From NCBI GenBank assembly GCA_009926845.1, contig RFOF01000005.1, positions 1 through 34,781 of the forward strand: 34,781 nt of DNA. Direction: 5' to 3'. The stretch comes from Alphaproteobacteria bacterium (GTDB lineage Bacteria > Pseudomonadota > Alphaproteobacteria > Rickettsiales > SXRF01). Under the pieces are notes generated by a model that ran no database searches, was not told the DNA's origin, and saw only the letters and a list, made by a program, of their open reading frames with translations. Positions 9,251-18,252 of this stretch are shown one piece after another; positions within the stretch are counted from its first letter, which is position 1; each line of letters starts with the position of its first letter. The translations under genes were made by a program, and so were the position numbers.

Positions 9251-9778
9251 ATGCTTATGCCCACACTTGCTGAAGTTCGCCGCCAAATTGATGCCTGCCG
9301 CGATCGCTATATTTTCTGGACACAAAAAGAAATTCGCGCGCTGCCAAAAATATTGGATGAGAACGAGCAGATAAAAGCCGTGACCTCTGGCCTAATGCAC
9401 AACTCCACGTGGCTGGCTGTGTGCACCAATCGCCGTCTTATTTTTCTCAATTGCCGCATGCTCATTGGCCTTCAACAAGTACAGATGCCGCTGGATAGAA
9501 TTCAGTCCATTGATCATCGCTTCACCTTATGTTTTGGCTCCATCAGCTTTTATGATGGCGTCAATGTTTTTACGATGAACATGGTGTTGCAATCTTCAAT
9601 TATGCCCTTTGTCAAAGTGACAGAAGAAATGATGCATCAGCTTAAAAAGCCACAAACACCAGCAAAAGAAACAGGAAACGATATCGCAAGCCAGCTTTCA
9701 AAACTCGCAGAGCTAAAAGAAAAAGGCTATCTGACAGAAGACGAGTTCCAAGCGCAGAAGAAAAAACTGCTAGGCTAA
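9251..9778 (+). CDS. PH-like domain protein with C-terminal SHOCT-type motif
   Basis: WLAVCTNRRLIFLNC...LDRIQSIDHRFTLCFGSISF (bacterial PH-like) and ISQL..LAELKEKGYLTEDEFQAQKKKLLG (SHOCT). Opposite strand to surrounding GTA genes. Confidence 0.75.
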   Translation: MLMPTLAEVRRQIDACRDRYIFWTQKEIRALPKILDENEQIKAVTSGLMHNSTWLAVCTNRRLIFLNCRMLIGLQQVQMPLDRIQSIDHRFTLCFGSISFYDGVNVFTMNMVLQSSIMPFVKVTEEMMHQLKKPQTPAKETGNDIASQLSKLAELKEKGYLTEDEFQAQKKKLLG

Positions 9779-11664
9779 ACGCTGGCGACACCGGCATATC
9801 CGCGCCCAACCAGTGCTGAGCGCTGATAGATGCGAACGCTCACACTGCTTTGCACTGCGCCAAAATCTGCAATTTGCTCTGCCGCGCTATAGCTGGCGAT
9901 TGGGCTAGAAAGCGCGCTCAGTGTGCGGGCAATGACGCTACCACTGATGATTTCAACGTCATAGCTCTCCGCTTCTTCGCCAAGCGGAACATCCGACAAA
10001 TCCTGCCAGTTACCGCCTCTGCGTGTGCGGCGAATCCAGCTGATGGAAAGATTGCCGCTGCCATCGCGTACGCCGCTGATATGCACTGGTGAGTAGGGTT
10101 TTAGTGCTCTCGCGGTGTACGTAAAATCTTGCGCGGCGGCAGAGCAAATCGAACTACCAAATGTCACCGGTTTATATTTTCGCGAAAGACCGATGACACT
10201 GCCGTCGAGCGCCTGTTTTTCCAGCGTGCCGTCAAGCAACACAAAACGTTCGCCAATTGTGTGCGCTGCGATTGCCCATTCTGTGCCGAGGCGACCACGG
10301 AGAAGACCACTCAGCCTATATTTACCGGGTGCAAGCAGCGTCGCGTTTTTAAACTGAATGATTTCATCACCCAGCAGCGCCGCATTGTCGCCATTGAGCA
10401 CCGCAAGCTCGGTGATGCTCTGCAGTTGCGCATCGTTGCTGACCATCAAAATATCTACCATGTTCACATCATCGAATACCGATGTTGCGCCACTGGCTAG
10501 CAGACTCAGCGCCGTTCCAATGCTCGCCGGAGCTTGCACATCGGCAAAGCGTGCGTAATTTGCGCCGCCATCATCCGAGCGATAAACCGCCGCGCCTGTC
10601 CAGCCAGCGCCGGTTCCCGCACCTGCCATATGTAGCACAGCACCATCAGCATTTGCAGCTGGGAGTGCAGGTAAATCAAGCAACTCCAAACGCGTAGGAG
10701 ATATAAGGCCAACCTCTTGTTGCGCGGTGCTGCCTTGCGCAGGCGGGGTATAAAAATCAAATGTGGATTTATCTTCGGCCACCGCCTGCACCCGCATCAT
10801 CCCATGCGATTGCACATCAGTGGAGATAATGCGCATACGTTGCGCAGCGCCTTCTACTATCACGGTAACGATGTCAGACGGCTCAAGCGTTGCATACCCA
10901 ATAGGCAGGTCAAACCCATAGCTAGTGCGCCCCACCCAATCAGAGAATAGCGTGATGTCACAGATGTTTTTTGCGATTTGATCATTAAAAACAATCGGAA
11001 AATCAAGCGTCTTGACCTCACGACTTTCCGTCACCTGACGCTCAGAATATTGCGCGCTGCTTTGATAATTCAGCAGTCGGTTCATGTAGATGATGTTGAC
11101 GCGGCGCGGCAGTTCAATTTCCTGCTGGCGAGTGACGGTAAACGCTTCACCGCCCTCTTCCTGTGGCGCGAGCAGTTCATCTTGCGAAAGTGTTTTCACA
11201 GAATCCCCACCGCGCGGAACGAATTTGAGCACATTGTCAGATTCCACGCTGTCGAAAAAATACCCATGTTGCAGGGCTTCAATTGCGCTGCGCAGCGTCT
11301 GTTGGCTGGTGATGATGAAGCCCTCCACCTGCTCGGAAAGTCGGCTGACATCAATATCATTCTCAGAAAGCCCTGCACGTTTGCACAAATCAGAAACAAT
11401 AGCAGCTAGGCTCGAAACACCGAGTTTTCCTTGCAGCCAGTGCCCCGTTTTCCACGCCGCACCATCAGCCCAAACCGTTGTAAGGTCTGGCCAGTATGGA
11501 TAAGGCCGCGCGTCCCACGTCCATGCGAACATGCGCTCGACCATCTCCGAATCTTTCCATTTTTGCGCCGTAGCAACAAGCCCTGTGCGCTGCGCGCGAA
11601 AATCAATTCGCCCGCGCGAAAAATGTGGCAATGCACTGGATGTCGAAGTGGGGTCATAAAACAC
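9775..11664 (-). CDS. GTA gp15-like host-specificity/tail-tip protein, C-terminal fragment
   Basis: FYDPTSTSSALPHFSRGRIDFRAQRTGLVATAQKW... plus C-terminal domains; in-frame homology continues upstream past the annotated Met to KIWFTEFGFPSVDGANNQPN. Confidence 0.8.
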   Translation of the reverse strand: MFYDPTSTSSALPHFSRGRIDFRAQRTGLVATAQKWKDSEMVERMFAWTWDARPYPYWPDLTTVWADGAAWKTGHWLQGKLGVSSLAAIVSDLCKRAGLSENDIDVSRLSEQVEGFIITSQQTLRSAIEALQHGYFFDSVESDNVLKFVPRGGDSVKTLSQDELLAPQEEGGEAFTVTRQQEIELPRRVNIIYMNRLLNYQSSAQYSERQVTESREVKTLDFPIVFNDQIAKNICDITLFSDWVGRTSYGFDLPIGYATLEPSDIVTVIVEGAAQRMRIISTDVQSHGMMRVQAVAEDKSTFDFYTPPAQGSTAQQEVGLISPTRLELLDLPALPAANADGAVLHMAGAGTGAGWTGAAVYRSDDGGANYARFADVQAPASIGTALSLLASGATSVFDDVNMVDILMVSNDAQLQSITELAVLNGDNAALLGDEIIQFKNATLLAPGKYRLSGLLRGRLGTEWAIAAHTIGERFVLLDGTLEKQALDGSVIGLSRKYKPVTFGSSICSAAAQDFTYTARALKPYSPVHISGVRDGSGNLSISWIRRTRRGGNWQDLSDVPLGEEAESYDVEIISGSVIARTLSALSSPIASYSAAEQIADFGAVQSSVSVRIYQRSALVGRGYAGVASV

Positions 11665-13255
11665 ATTGGGTTGATTGTTTGCGCCATCGACACTGGGAAA
11701 TCCAAACTCCGTAAACCATATTTTGCGGGGTGTCGGTCAGCGGAAAATAGGCATCGATGCCAATTATATCAATATTCGGCGACGCCCAGAGCGGATCAAG
11801 ATGATACCAACCACCATCAGCGTGGTGATATTCGCTCCAATCCGCAGCGTAAGTCACTTTTACGCCGCTGCCGAGCGTGGTTTTCACACTTGCCGCAAGG
11901 CTGATTAGCTGCGTTACCGCTGGATACCCCCCCGGGGTATTAGTCACCTTCGTCAGTCCTTTAAGTTCCGAGCCGATGATAAACGCATCCACCTTGCCTG
12001 CAACAAGGCTGGCATAATGGTTGATGAATGCGTTATAGCCATGGGTTTTGGTAAAAAAGCTGGAGACATCCGCCGCGCTGCCCGTCACCTCGCCGCGCCA
12101 AGGCTTTCCGCTGACATCCATGAACATCAGCGGATAAAATGCGACTTTATACCCACGCGTGCGCAGCTCATCTAACAACCGCAGAACGCTGCTATCATCA
12201 GGCGTTCCGCCATATTGTGGCTTGCCATCTATTTGTGTGATGAGCCGCGCGGTGCTGCGCGAAAAACCCGCCACCTGCCAGCTATCTGGCGACGTAATGG
12301 CGTCGTCTTTAAATTCCACACCCGGCAGCAACACGCAATCACCCGCGTCCATGCTATCGCCAAACCACGACACCACAACCGATACATAATCAACATTCGG
12401 GCAGGTGTTTTTGAGCTGGTCAAGCGCCACCAGCGCGTTGGTTTTTCCTACGTTAGTGTGGATGTTTATGCTTTGTTTGTTGCCCTGTTGAACCCAGTGA
12501 GCACCAACCTGCGCACCCGGAATTTTATATTGCGCCTGTGTATCATAGACGAATTCGCCCGCCCCCGGAATGAGCACCACACCCGTTAGCATATCCTCCA
12601 GCAACTCATCATTATAGTCAGGGTACAGCGCTTTTTTCTGCACTTCGAAGGTGAAATTGGGAATGCGATTGCCATAATCCGCGAGCTGAAAATCCTCGAA
12701 CACGATATAGCACATGCCGCGATAGGCCGGTGTTTTATCCGCGCCATCGAACGACTGCATCAAGCTGTCAGGCAACTGGTCTTCCGTGCCCTTGTAAATA
12801 CGGATGTTATACTGAGAAACGTCGAGCTGTTTAGCATCTGCCCAAATGCGCAAAACTTCATCCACTGGCCCTGCGCACACAGCAACGGCAAGCGTTGCCG
12901 AATAGCTATAAGTCGTCGTTTTTTGCGCTGATTTGCCGGGAGAGCCTTTTCCACCGCCACCTGCCGAACTTTTAGTGGTCGTCACGGTTTCTTTGATAGG
13001 CCGCGCCCAGATGATGTTGCCGCTGATGCGCACGCTGCCGTAAAGCACGGGGATGGTTTTGCCATAGGTCGAGGTTTGCACGCCAAGGTCTGACAGGCGC
13101 GCGCCATACATGGTGTTGCCGCTGCCACCGAAAAGGCGATTGTCAATTGCGCCGCCAAGTGTGCGCCCAAGCGCGCCGCCAAGTGCCGATGCGCCAGGAA
13201 TTCCTGTTGCGCTGCCCAGCACAGAACCTGCTGCGCTCAGAACAATCGAAGCCAT
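11654..13255 (-). CDS. GTA gp15-like tail-tip protein, N-terminal plus TIM-barrel-like fragment
   Basis: GTA TIM-barrel-like region: TAADWSEYHHADGGWYHLDPLWASPNIDIIGIDAYFPLTDTPQ, then out-of-frame residues and a stop. Confidence 0.82.
   Translation of the reverse strand: MASIVLSAAGSVLGSATGIPGASALGGALGRTLGGAIDNRLFGGSGNTMYGARLSDLGVQTSTYGKTIPVLYGSVRISGNIIWARPIKETVTTTKSSAGGGGKGSPGKSAQKTTTYSYSATLAVAVCAGPVDEVLRIWADAKQLDVSQYNIRIYKGTEDQLPDSLMQSFDGADKTPAYRGMCYIVFEDFQLADYGNRIPNFTFEVQKKALYPDYNDELLEDMLTGVVLIPGAGEFVYDTQAQYKIPGAQVGAHWVQQGNKQSINIHTNVGKTNALVALDQLKNTCPNVDYVSVVVSWFGDSMDAGDCVLLPGVEFKDDAITSPDSWQVAGFSRSTARLITQIDGKPQYGGTPDDSSVLRLLDELRTRGYKVAFYPLMFMDVSGKPWRGEVTGSAADVSSFFTKTHGYNAFINHYASLVAGKVDAFIIGSELKGLTKVTNTPGGYPAVTQLISLAASVKTTLGSGVKVTYAADWSEYHHADGGWYHLDPLWASPNIDIIGIDAYFPLTDTPQNMVYGVWISQCRWRKQSTQCVL
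11924..11940. repeat. 17-bp palindrome ATACCCC-CCC-GGGGTAT
   Basis: Within the gp15-like N-terminal fragment. Confidence 0.8.
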
Positions 13256-13276
13256 ATATCCTCACAATATTGAATT

Positions 13277-13732
13277 TTAAGAAATGCGATAAACCGCTTT
13301 TATTTTTGCCTGCCACCATGCGTCGAGCGCGTGCTCGACCACGGCTCGCGCGGGCGCGTAGGCATGTATCATCTGCAGGGAATTTCTCTCATCATCGCTG
13401 ATGATGGCTAGGTGGCGCGGGCTTTCATCAATGGTAAATACCGCCACATCACCCGCCTGCATACCCACCATGGGTATGCGCTGCATCAGTGTTTCAAGCT
13501 GCGCCATGAGGTGTGTACTGTCGGGATAATGCGGGTAATCAGGCCTATCAAAATCAAGCAGTGGCTGGCCATCTGCGCTGCGCAGATTCAATTCACTGGC
13601 CACCCCGACCAAAAGCCCCAAACAATCAACGCCACCCGCGTGTTTATCCGTTTTTTTGAGACGCCCCTGATGATGAAAGCGCGTGCCAATCCAGCCGCGC
13701 GCAGCGGCGACAATGTCGTGCGTCGTGGTCAT
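13277..13732 (-). CDS. NlpC/P60-type peptidase, GTA gp14-like
   Basis: MTTTHDIVAAARGWIGTRFHHQGR...GVDCLGLLVGVASEL...HLAIISDD. Preferred start 13732; the 13759 start would draw its first residues from a palindromic repeat. Confidence 0.87.
   Translation of the reverse strand: MTTTHDIVAAARGWIGTRFHHQGRLKKTDKHAGGVDCLGLLVGVASELNLRSADGQPLLDFDRPDYPHYPDSTHLMAQLETLMQRIPMVGMQAGDVAVFTIDESPRHLAIISDDERNSLQMIHAYAPARAVVEHALDAWWQAKIKAVYRIS
13461..13477. repeat. 17-bp palindrome ATACCCA-CCA-TGGGTAT
   Basis: Within the gp14-like gene. Confidence 0.8.
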
Positions 13733-13752
13733 AAAATTCTCTTTGATTTGTT

Positions 13753-13839
13753 TTGTCATCCCCGCGAAGGCGGGGATCTTATAGGCGTTCAGGATTCCTG
13801 CATTGGCTTCGCCGCCCTTGTGGGTCGCAGGAATGACAA
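13753..13839. repeat. dispersed palindromic element inside the GTA tail operon
   Basis: ttgtcatccccgcgaaggcggggatc ... tgggtcgcaggaatgacaa. Confidence 0.8.
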
Positions 13840-13842
13840 GCC

Positions 13843-14289
13843 TTAAACGTCAGAATTAGGGCGGATAACTGCCCTATCAATCAGTGTGCGCTGGCCAGCA
13901 TTTTTGACATATGCCCAGACAAGCCCTGCCATCACCACCAACGCCGCCGCAAACACCCAAATGATGGCGGCCAGTGTTTCGCTGCCATAAAGCCCAAGCA
14001 TAGTAGCCGAGGCAAACGCGGTAATAGCGATAAAAAAGCCAAAAATCTGCCCCAAAATCGTCGAAAACGCGTGAATACGAAGCGATTGTTTTTCCATCTC
14101 GTGGCGATGCTGCTGTTCATAGTCGAACATGGCCAGAATCATATCCGCCGAACCATCCACCACATAATTATAGCTTTCGAGCACGTCAGCGCTCGGCAAA
14201 ATCTCAACCGTCTGCGACCCGCGCTCACGCTGAGGCTTATTGTATCCGCCGGTTTTATAGGTACCGTTATCTTTTCTTTCGTCCGTCAT
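13843..14289 (-). CDS. DUF2335-like membrane protein
   Basis: ILPSADVLESYNYVVDGSADMILAMFDYEQQHRHEMEKQ ... two TM helices. Confidence 0.7.
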   Translation of the reverse strand: MTDERKDNGTYKTGGYNKPQRERGSQTVEILPSADVLESYNYVVDGSADMILAMFDYEQQHRHEMEKQSLRIHAFSTILGQIFGFFIAITAFASATMLGLYGSETLAAIIWVFAAALVVMAGLVWAYVKNAGQRTLIDRAVIRPNSDV

Positions 14290-14461
14290 GAGCCTCTGCT
14301 TTCAATTTGCCTTGCACGCGCTTGATATCTTTGGCCACGCCGCGCCAGTTTTGCAGCATCGCACTTGCCATTGTGTCATGTGGGCTGCGTTGGAATATTG
14401 ACGCAGTTGATGCGGTCATCACCGACAGAATCCCCACAAAAAAATTAGTGAATACTTTCAT
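14267..14461 (-). CDS. small hypothetical protein overlapping the DUF2335-like gene start
   Basis: 64 aa; 23-nt overlap with the downstream ORF suggests coupling. Confidence 0.45.
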   Translation of the reverse strand: MKVFTNFFVGILSVMTASTASIFQRSPHDTMASAMLQNWRGVAKDIKRVQGKLKAEAHDGRKKR

Positions 14462-14511
14462 GAGCAGAGGCTAGCGAATTTTGGGCATAAATAAAACTAA
14501 AATCACGACAC

Positions 14512-15378
14512 TTACCAATTGCTGCGCGTTCCTGCGGTTTCGAGTATTTTATCAAGCCCCGGAACATACGGCTCACCACGGAAATTGACCACATTGCCAA
14601 AGCGCGTGCCGCAGGTCGCCAACGTTTTGTCGCAACCTTGAGTCATGCTGTAGGCATCTCCCACCAGAAGCGGATAAGGCATAGGCAGTGCCAGCGTAAA
14701 TTGGCCATGGCCGCTGGGAAGGCGCAAATGCTCTTTGACCTCCATCGACAGGCCTGCATTCGCCCCACTAGTAAAAGTCACCACACCAAACGCAAATGTG
14801 GCCGAAGCTTCCGTGCGCGAATTATCGATAAATTCCTGCACAGATGTCGCCGTGCTGATTGTACCCGTAACCGTGTGCGTGGCCATATTGACCTTGCAGT
14901 GACTATCGCCAAGAGCCGCGCGGCATGACGGTGAGAATAATTCCCCAACCGTCTGCGACAGGCGCTGAGTCAGCCCCCGCACCTCGGCCACAAATTGCTG
15001 CTTATGGAGCGAAACCTCACCCAGCCATCCGCGACGAAGTTTCAGCGAGCCTTGCGACACATCCTGATAATTCACCTGAAATATTTCAATTTCCGCAAAA
15101 TCATATAGCCCCGCTAAGATATCCGCCTCCGTGATGCTGCCCGCAGAAAGCATGCCCTCAACATCAAGATTATCAACGCTGAGCGACGAGGTGTTGGAAA
15201 TAGCACTCGGCGTAAAACCCGTTTCCGCCTGATAGTTCAGGCTGTCAAAAACGAAGTCGTTATCATGATCGGTAAAACCAAGCTGAGTTCCATCACGGCG
15301 CGTGAGTTTCCAGCAAGTGGCGAGCGTCGTCACCTCACCGGCAATATGTGCCGCTAATTCGGAAGATATCTGCTTCAT
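14512..15378 (-). CDS. DUF2163 / GTA gp13-like tail hub protein
   Basis: ATCWKLTRRDGTQLGFTDHDNDFVFDSLNYQAETGFTPSAIS..., C-terminal TQGCDKTLATCGTRFGNVVNFRGEPYVPG. Confidence 0.92.
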   Translation of the reverse strand: MKQISSELAAHIAGEVTTLATCWKLTRRDGTQLGFTDHDNDFVFDSLNYQAETGFTPSAISNTSSLSVDNLDVEGMLSAGSITEADILAGLYDFAEIEIFQVNYQDVSQGSLKLRRGWLGEVSLHKQQFVAEVRGLTQRLSQTVGELFSPSCRAALGDSHCKVNMATHTVTGTISTATSVQEFIDNSRTEASATFAFGVVTFTSGANAGLSMEVKEHLRLPSGHGQFTLALPMPYPLLVGDAYSMTQGCDKTLATCGTRFGNVVNFRGEPYVPGLDKILETAGTRSNW

Positions 15379-15976
15379 ACACGCACCTCAACCAGCGGAA
15401 TATCATGCCAACTATGCACACCATAGGCATCGAGCGTGGCCGACAAACGGTCTGTATCAAAACGCACGGGAACATCAAATTCAAAATCTGCAGAAACCAC
15501 CACTCCATCGGCGGGTGGCGCGTCAAACATTACAAGGCCAGTGCTCGTGTTCAGCACATAATCCTCCTCATCCTGTAATATCCCCCCGAGGTATATTTTG
15601 ACTGTAGCGGCCACGGGTTTGGAAATAATACGCATTTCCTGCACAGCGCCACTATCATAGGTTTTGATGAGTTGAAACGCAGTACGCACACCATCGCCTT
15701 CGCCGAGCACTTGGCCAGTGACTGAGAAATCCGTCCAGTCTTTGAAACGAAAGCCAATTGCGCGGCCTTTGCGGGCGCGAAAAAATGCAATCAGCGCATC
15801 AAGCTGCGCCTGCGTTTTAACACCATGTGCTACGTTGTAGCTGGCGCGCGCCGCAGACCAATTGCTGTTGCGCTGCTCATGCCCACTTTGGGTGATTACC
15901 ACATCGGTAGAATATTCAGGGCCACCCGCCGAGCCGTAGGCAATATCGGTCGGGAAGCGTACGTCAACGAACGCCA
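15375..15976 (-). CDS. DUF2460 / GTA gp12-like distal tail protein
   Basis: MAFVDVRFPTDIAYGSAGGPEYSTDVVITQSGHEQRNSNWSAARASYNVAHG...ALIAFFRARKGRAIGFRFKDWTDF. Preferred start 15976. Confidence 0.92.
15578..15594. repeat. degenerate copy ATATCCC-CCC-GAGGTAT
   Basis: Within the gp12-like gene. Confidence 0.5.
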
Positions 15977-16022
15977 TACACAACTCCAAAAATAAAAGGG
16001 AAATGCCCAACTGGGCAGGAAA

Positions 16023-16955
16023 TTAGGTTCTCGGGTTTGAAATATGAGCAGCCGAGTACTGCGATGATTTACTGCTCATGCCTAAAGGCAGACCAGCCGG
16101 AGGCGATACGGGCGCAGCGTTTGCGGCCAATAACTGTTCATCAGCAATCGCAAGAAATACTTCTTGAGATTCAGGGTTCATCGCGCCACGCGTATGTATT
16201 TTACCTTGATTGTAAAGATTGGTCACATGCTGCATAAAATCCTTTTCCGGCAGTGCAAAATGACGCTTACTCAAACGCGCAACCACCTTAGGATCATGCA
16301 TCAAGAGCTGAAGACCAGAAGCAACCTGTGGATTTTCTAATATCTTATGAAATTTATGCGTGCCCACATTTTCTTTTAATCTCTTTTCCATATCACGGCG
16401 CAATGTGTCTTCAGGTGGCAAACTTGCCAGCATGAGCGCGAACATCATCTCTGGGGCAACAGGTTTTCCCTGATCGCGCATGTCGCGCATGGCTTCAGCT
16501 ATCGCCAGAGGGTTTTGTTTTTGTGAATGCCCGACAACCTTGTCATAGGCCCAATCTGCAGCAAAACAAGCCGCAATACTGCAAGGAATGCCGATCCAAG
16601 GCCCCATCGTCAAAAACGGCAAGCCAACAGCAGCCAAAACAACGCCTTTACCAATACCTATCCAGGCATTGTCAGCAAGCTTTGCCTTGGTTTCCATTTC
16701 AGGACGCCATGCCCCGTCAAGAGCAAAACCATCGGAAATCCGTTCAATATCACCCACACCATATTCATCTGCATATTTAGAAGATTTGGTTAAATAGCCA
16801 TCACCTTCGGTTATGACAGTACCGACAGCTTGTAACGGGGCAATGATCCTCCCCGCTGCTTTGCCAGCAACAAGAGGTACAACATCTCCCGCAATCTCTA
16901 CGACCGCTTGCGCTCCCAATGCACTTTTATCTGAATTATCGCGTTCATCCATCAT
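16023..16955 (-). CDS. hypothetical protein with central hydrophobic segment (accessory)
   Basis: 310-aa ORF, 9 nt after the preceding ORF; hydrophobic GKGVVLAAVGLPFLTMGPWIGIPCSIAACFAADW. Confidence 0.7.
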   Translation of the reverse strand: MMDERDNSDKSALGAQAVVEIAGDVVPLVAGKAAGRIIAPLQAVGTVITEGDGYLTKSSKYADEYGVGDIERISDGFALDGAWRPEMETKAKLADNAWIGIGKGVVLAAVGLPFLTMGPWIGIPCSIAACFAADWAYDKVVGHSQKQNPLAIAEAMRDMRDQGKPVAPEMMFALMLASLPPEDTLRRDMEKRLKENVGTHKFHKILENPQVASGLQLLMHDPKVVARLSKRHFALPEKDFMQHVTNLYNQGKIHTRGAMNPESQEVFLAIADEQLLAANAAPVSPPAGLPLGMSSKSSQYSAAHISNPRT

Positions 16956-16964
16956 ATACCCTCA

Positions 16965-18062
16965 TCAACTTGATAATGCGGGGGTGGAAGCAACTGGAGC
17001 GGAAGCGCGTTCAGCATGGCTAGTCGCTTGCTTATGCATCTCCGTAAAGCTGCGCGGTGCATGTGTGGCGGCGGGTGCGGCAGCGCCACGGCTTTGCAAA
17101 ACTTTGCTGGTAAAATGCGATGTGTGCAAATGATGTTTTTGCGCCTCAAACTCCTCTGAAATTTGCACTATCATTTTGGTCACTTTGCCATCCGCCGCCG
17201 CCTTTATCACTTCAGCGATGGGGGTTTTTACAGCCGCAAATTTTTTGGCAAGCTCAACCACCATATCATTTTGTGGACCATCTTTATGCCCCTGACACAC
17301 GGGGGTAGCATCAAGCACCTCTGCATACATCCCAACGGTGAGCGGTTGGCCAGCGGCCTCAACCGCCTTAGCGTCTGTATATTTGGTCAACAACGTATTG
17401 GGAGCCAAGGCAGGCACACCAAGCATCTGCGCACCTTGCAAACCCATCCACGCCATAGCATGTGCATCTTTACCTCTGAGCGCACGCACACTGAGCAACA
17501 AACTCGCGCCCTGTAAAAGCTGGGTAATGCCAACACTGGCAAACAATTCGCCGCGTGCAGCGTGCAGCAGTTCGGGGATATTATTGCCTGTCACCACATC
17601 CACGGACGAAATTTCTTTGCCGGTGATGTCTTCACACATTTGCTTGAATGCATCAAGCTGCCCGAGGAACCCATGCGCAGAGTGCAGCATACCAAACGCA
17701 GAGGTCGCAGCAAATGAGCCATTCATTAAGGCTGATCCAACCGTAATCCCCTTCATTGATTTGGGGATAGCGGCCGCCGCGCCCGTAAACCCCTTAGCGT
17801 GCAGCACTCCGGCCAAATTTTCTCCCATCAGGCGACCTGGCGCTTTGAAACCAAGCCACCCCAACGGCCCAACTAGCATGGGTGCTAATCCTGCAAAACC
17901 AAAGAGTGGCTCTGCTTTGCCTGCCACCGCATCAAGTTCTTCTACAACCTGAAAAGAACCCGGTGTACTCGCCTTCAGATGGCTTGGACGCGCAGACGCA
18001 GCAAGCCGATGATGCGACACGGACCGCGTACTACCACCCAAAGATCCTACTGGTGCAATCAT
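16965..18062 (-). CDS. hypothetical protein (accessory), preceded by a PHO-box-like site
   Basis: 365-aa ORF; Ala/Gly-rich hydrophobic stretches, low-complexity C-terminus. Confidence 0.7.
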   Translation of the reverse strand: MIAPVGSLGGSTRSVSHHRLAASARPSHLKASTPGSFQVVEELDAVAGKAEPLFGFAGLAPMLVGPLGWLGFKAPGRLMGENLAGVLHAKGFTGAAAAIPKSMKGITVGSALMNGSFAATSAFGMLHSAHGFLGQLDAFKQMCEDITGKEISSVDVVTGNNIPELLHAARGELFASVGITQLLQGASLLLSVRALRGKDAHAMAWMGLQGAQMLGVPALAPNTLLTKYTDAKAVEAAGQPLTVGMYAEVLDATPVCQGHKDGPQNDMVVELAKKFAAVKTPIAEVIKAAADGKVTKMIVQISEEFEAQKHHLHTSHFTSKVLQSRGAAAPAATHAPRSFTEMHKQATSHAERASAPVASTPALSS

Positions 18063-18143
18063 AGCCTTCTAGCCATTCTCAAAAAACACTATTCCACAAT
18101 TAGAATTTTAGCGCATTTTAGAGGGCTATCCTATGGTTTTTTT

Positions 18144-18161
18144 ATGACTTTTTTGTGACAG
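18144..18161 (-). promoter_or_regulatory. PHO-box-like site 1
   Basis: Minus strand CTGTCAC-AAAA-AAGTCAT (7-4-7), 82 bp upstream of the 18062 start; TAGGAT lies exactly 10 nt downstream and GCTAAAAT further on. Confidence 0.6.
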
Positions 18162-18252
18162 TGGAGAGTGTAAAAATGACTGCATCGTCATAAAGCGCGG
18201 GAATCATCTGAATATTTTGAAATATAATAAGAAAATGACGGATTCCTTTATC

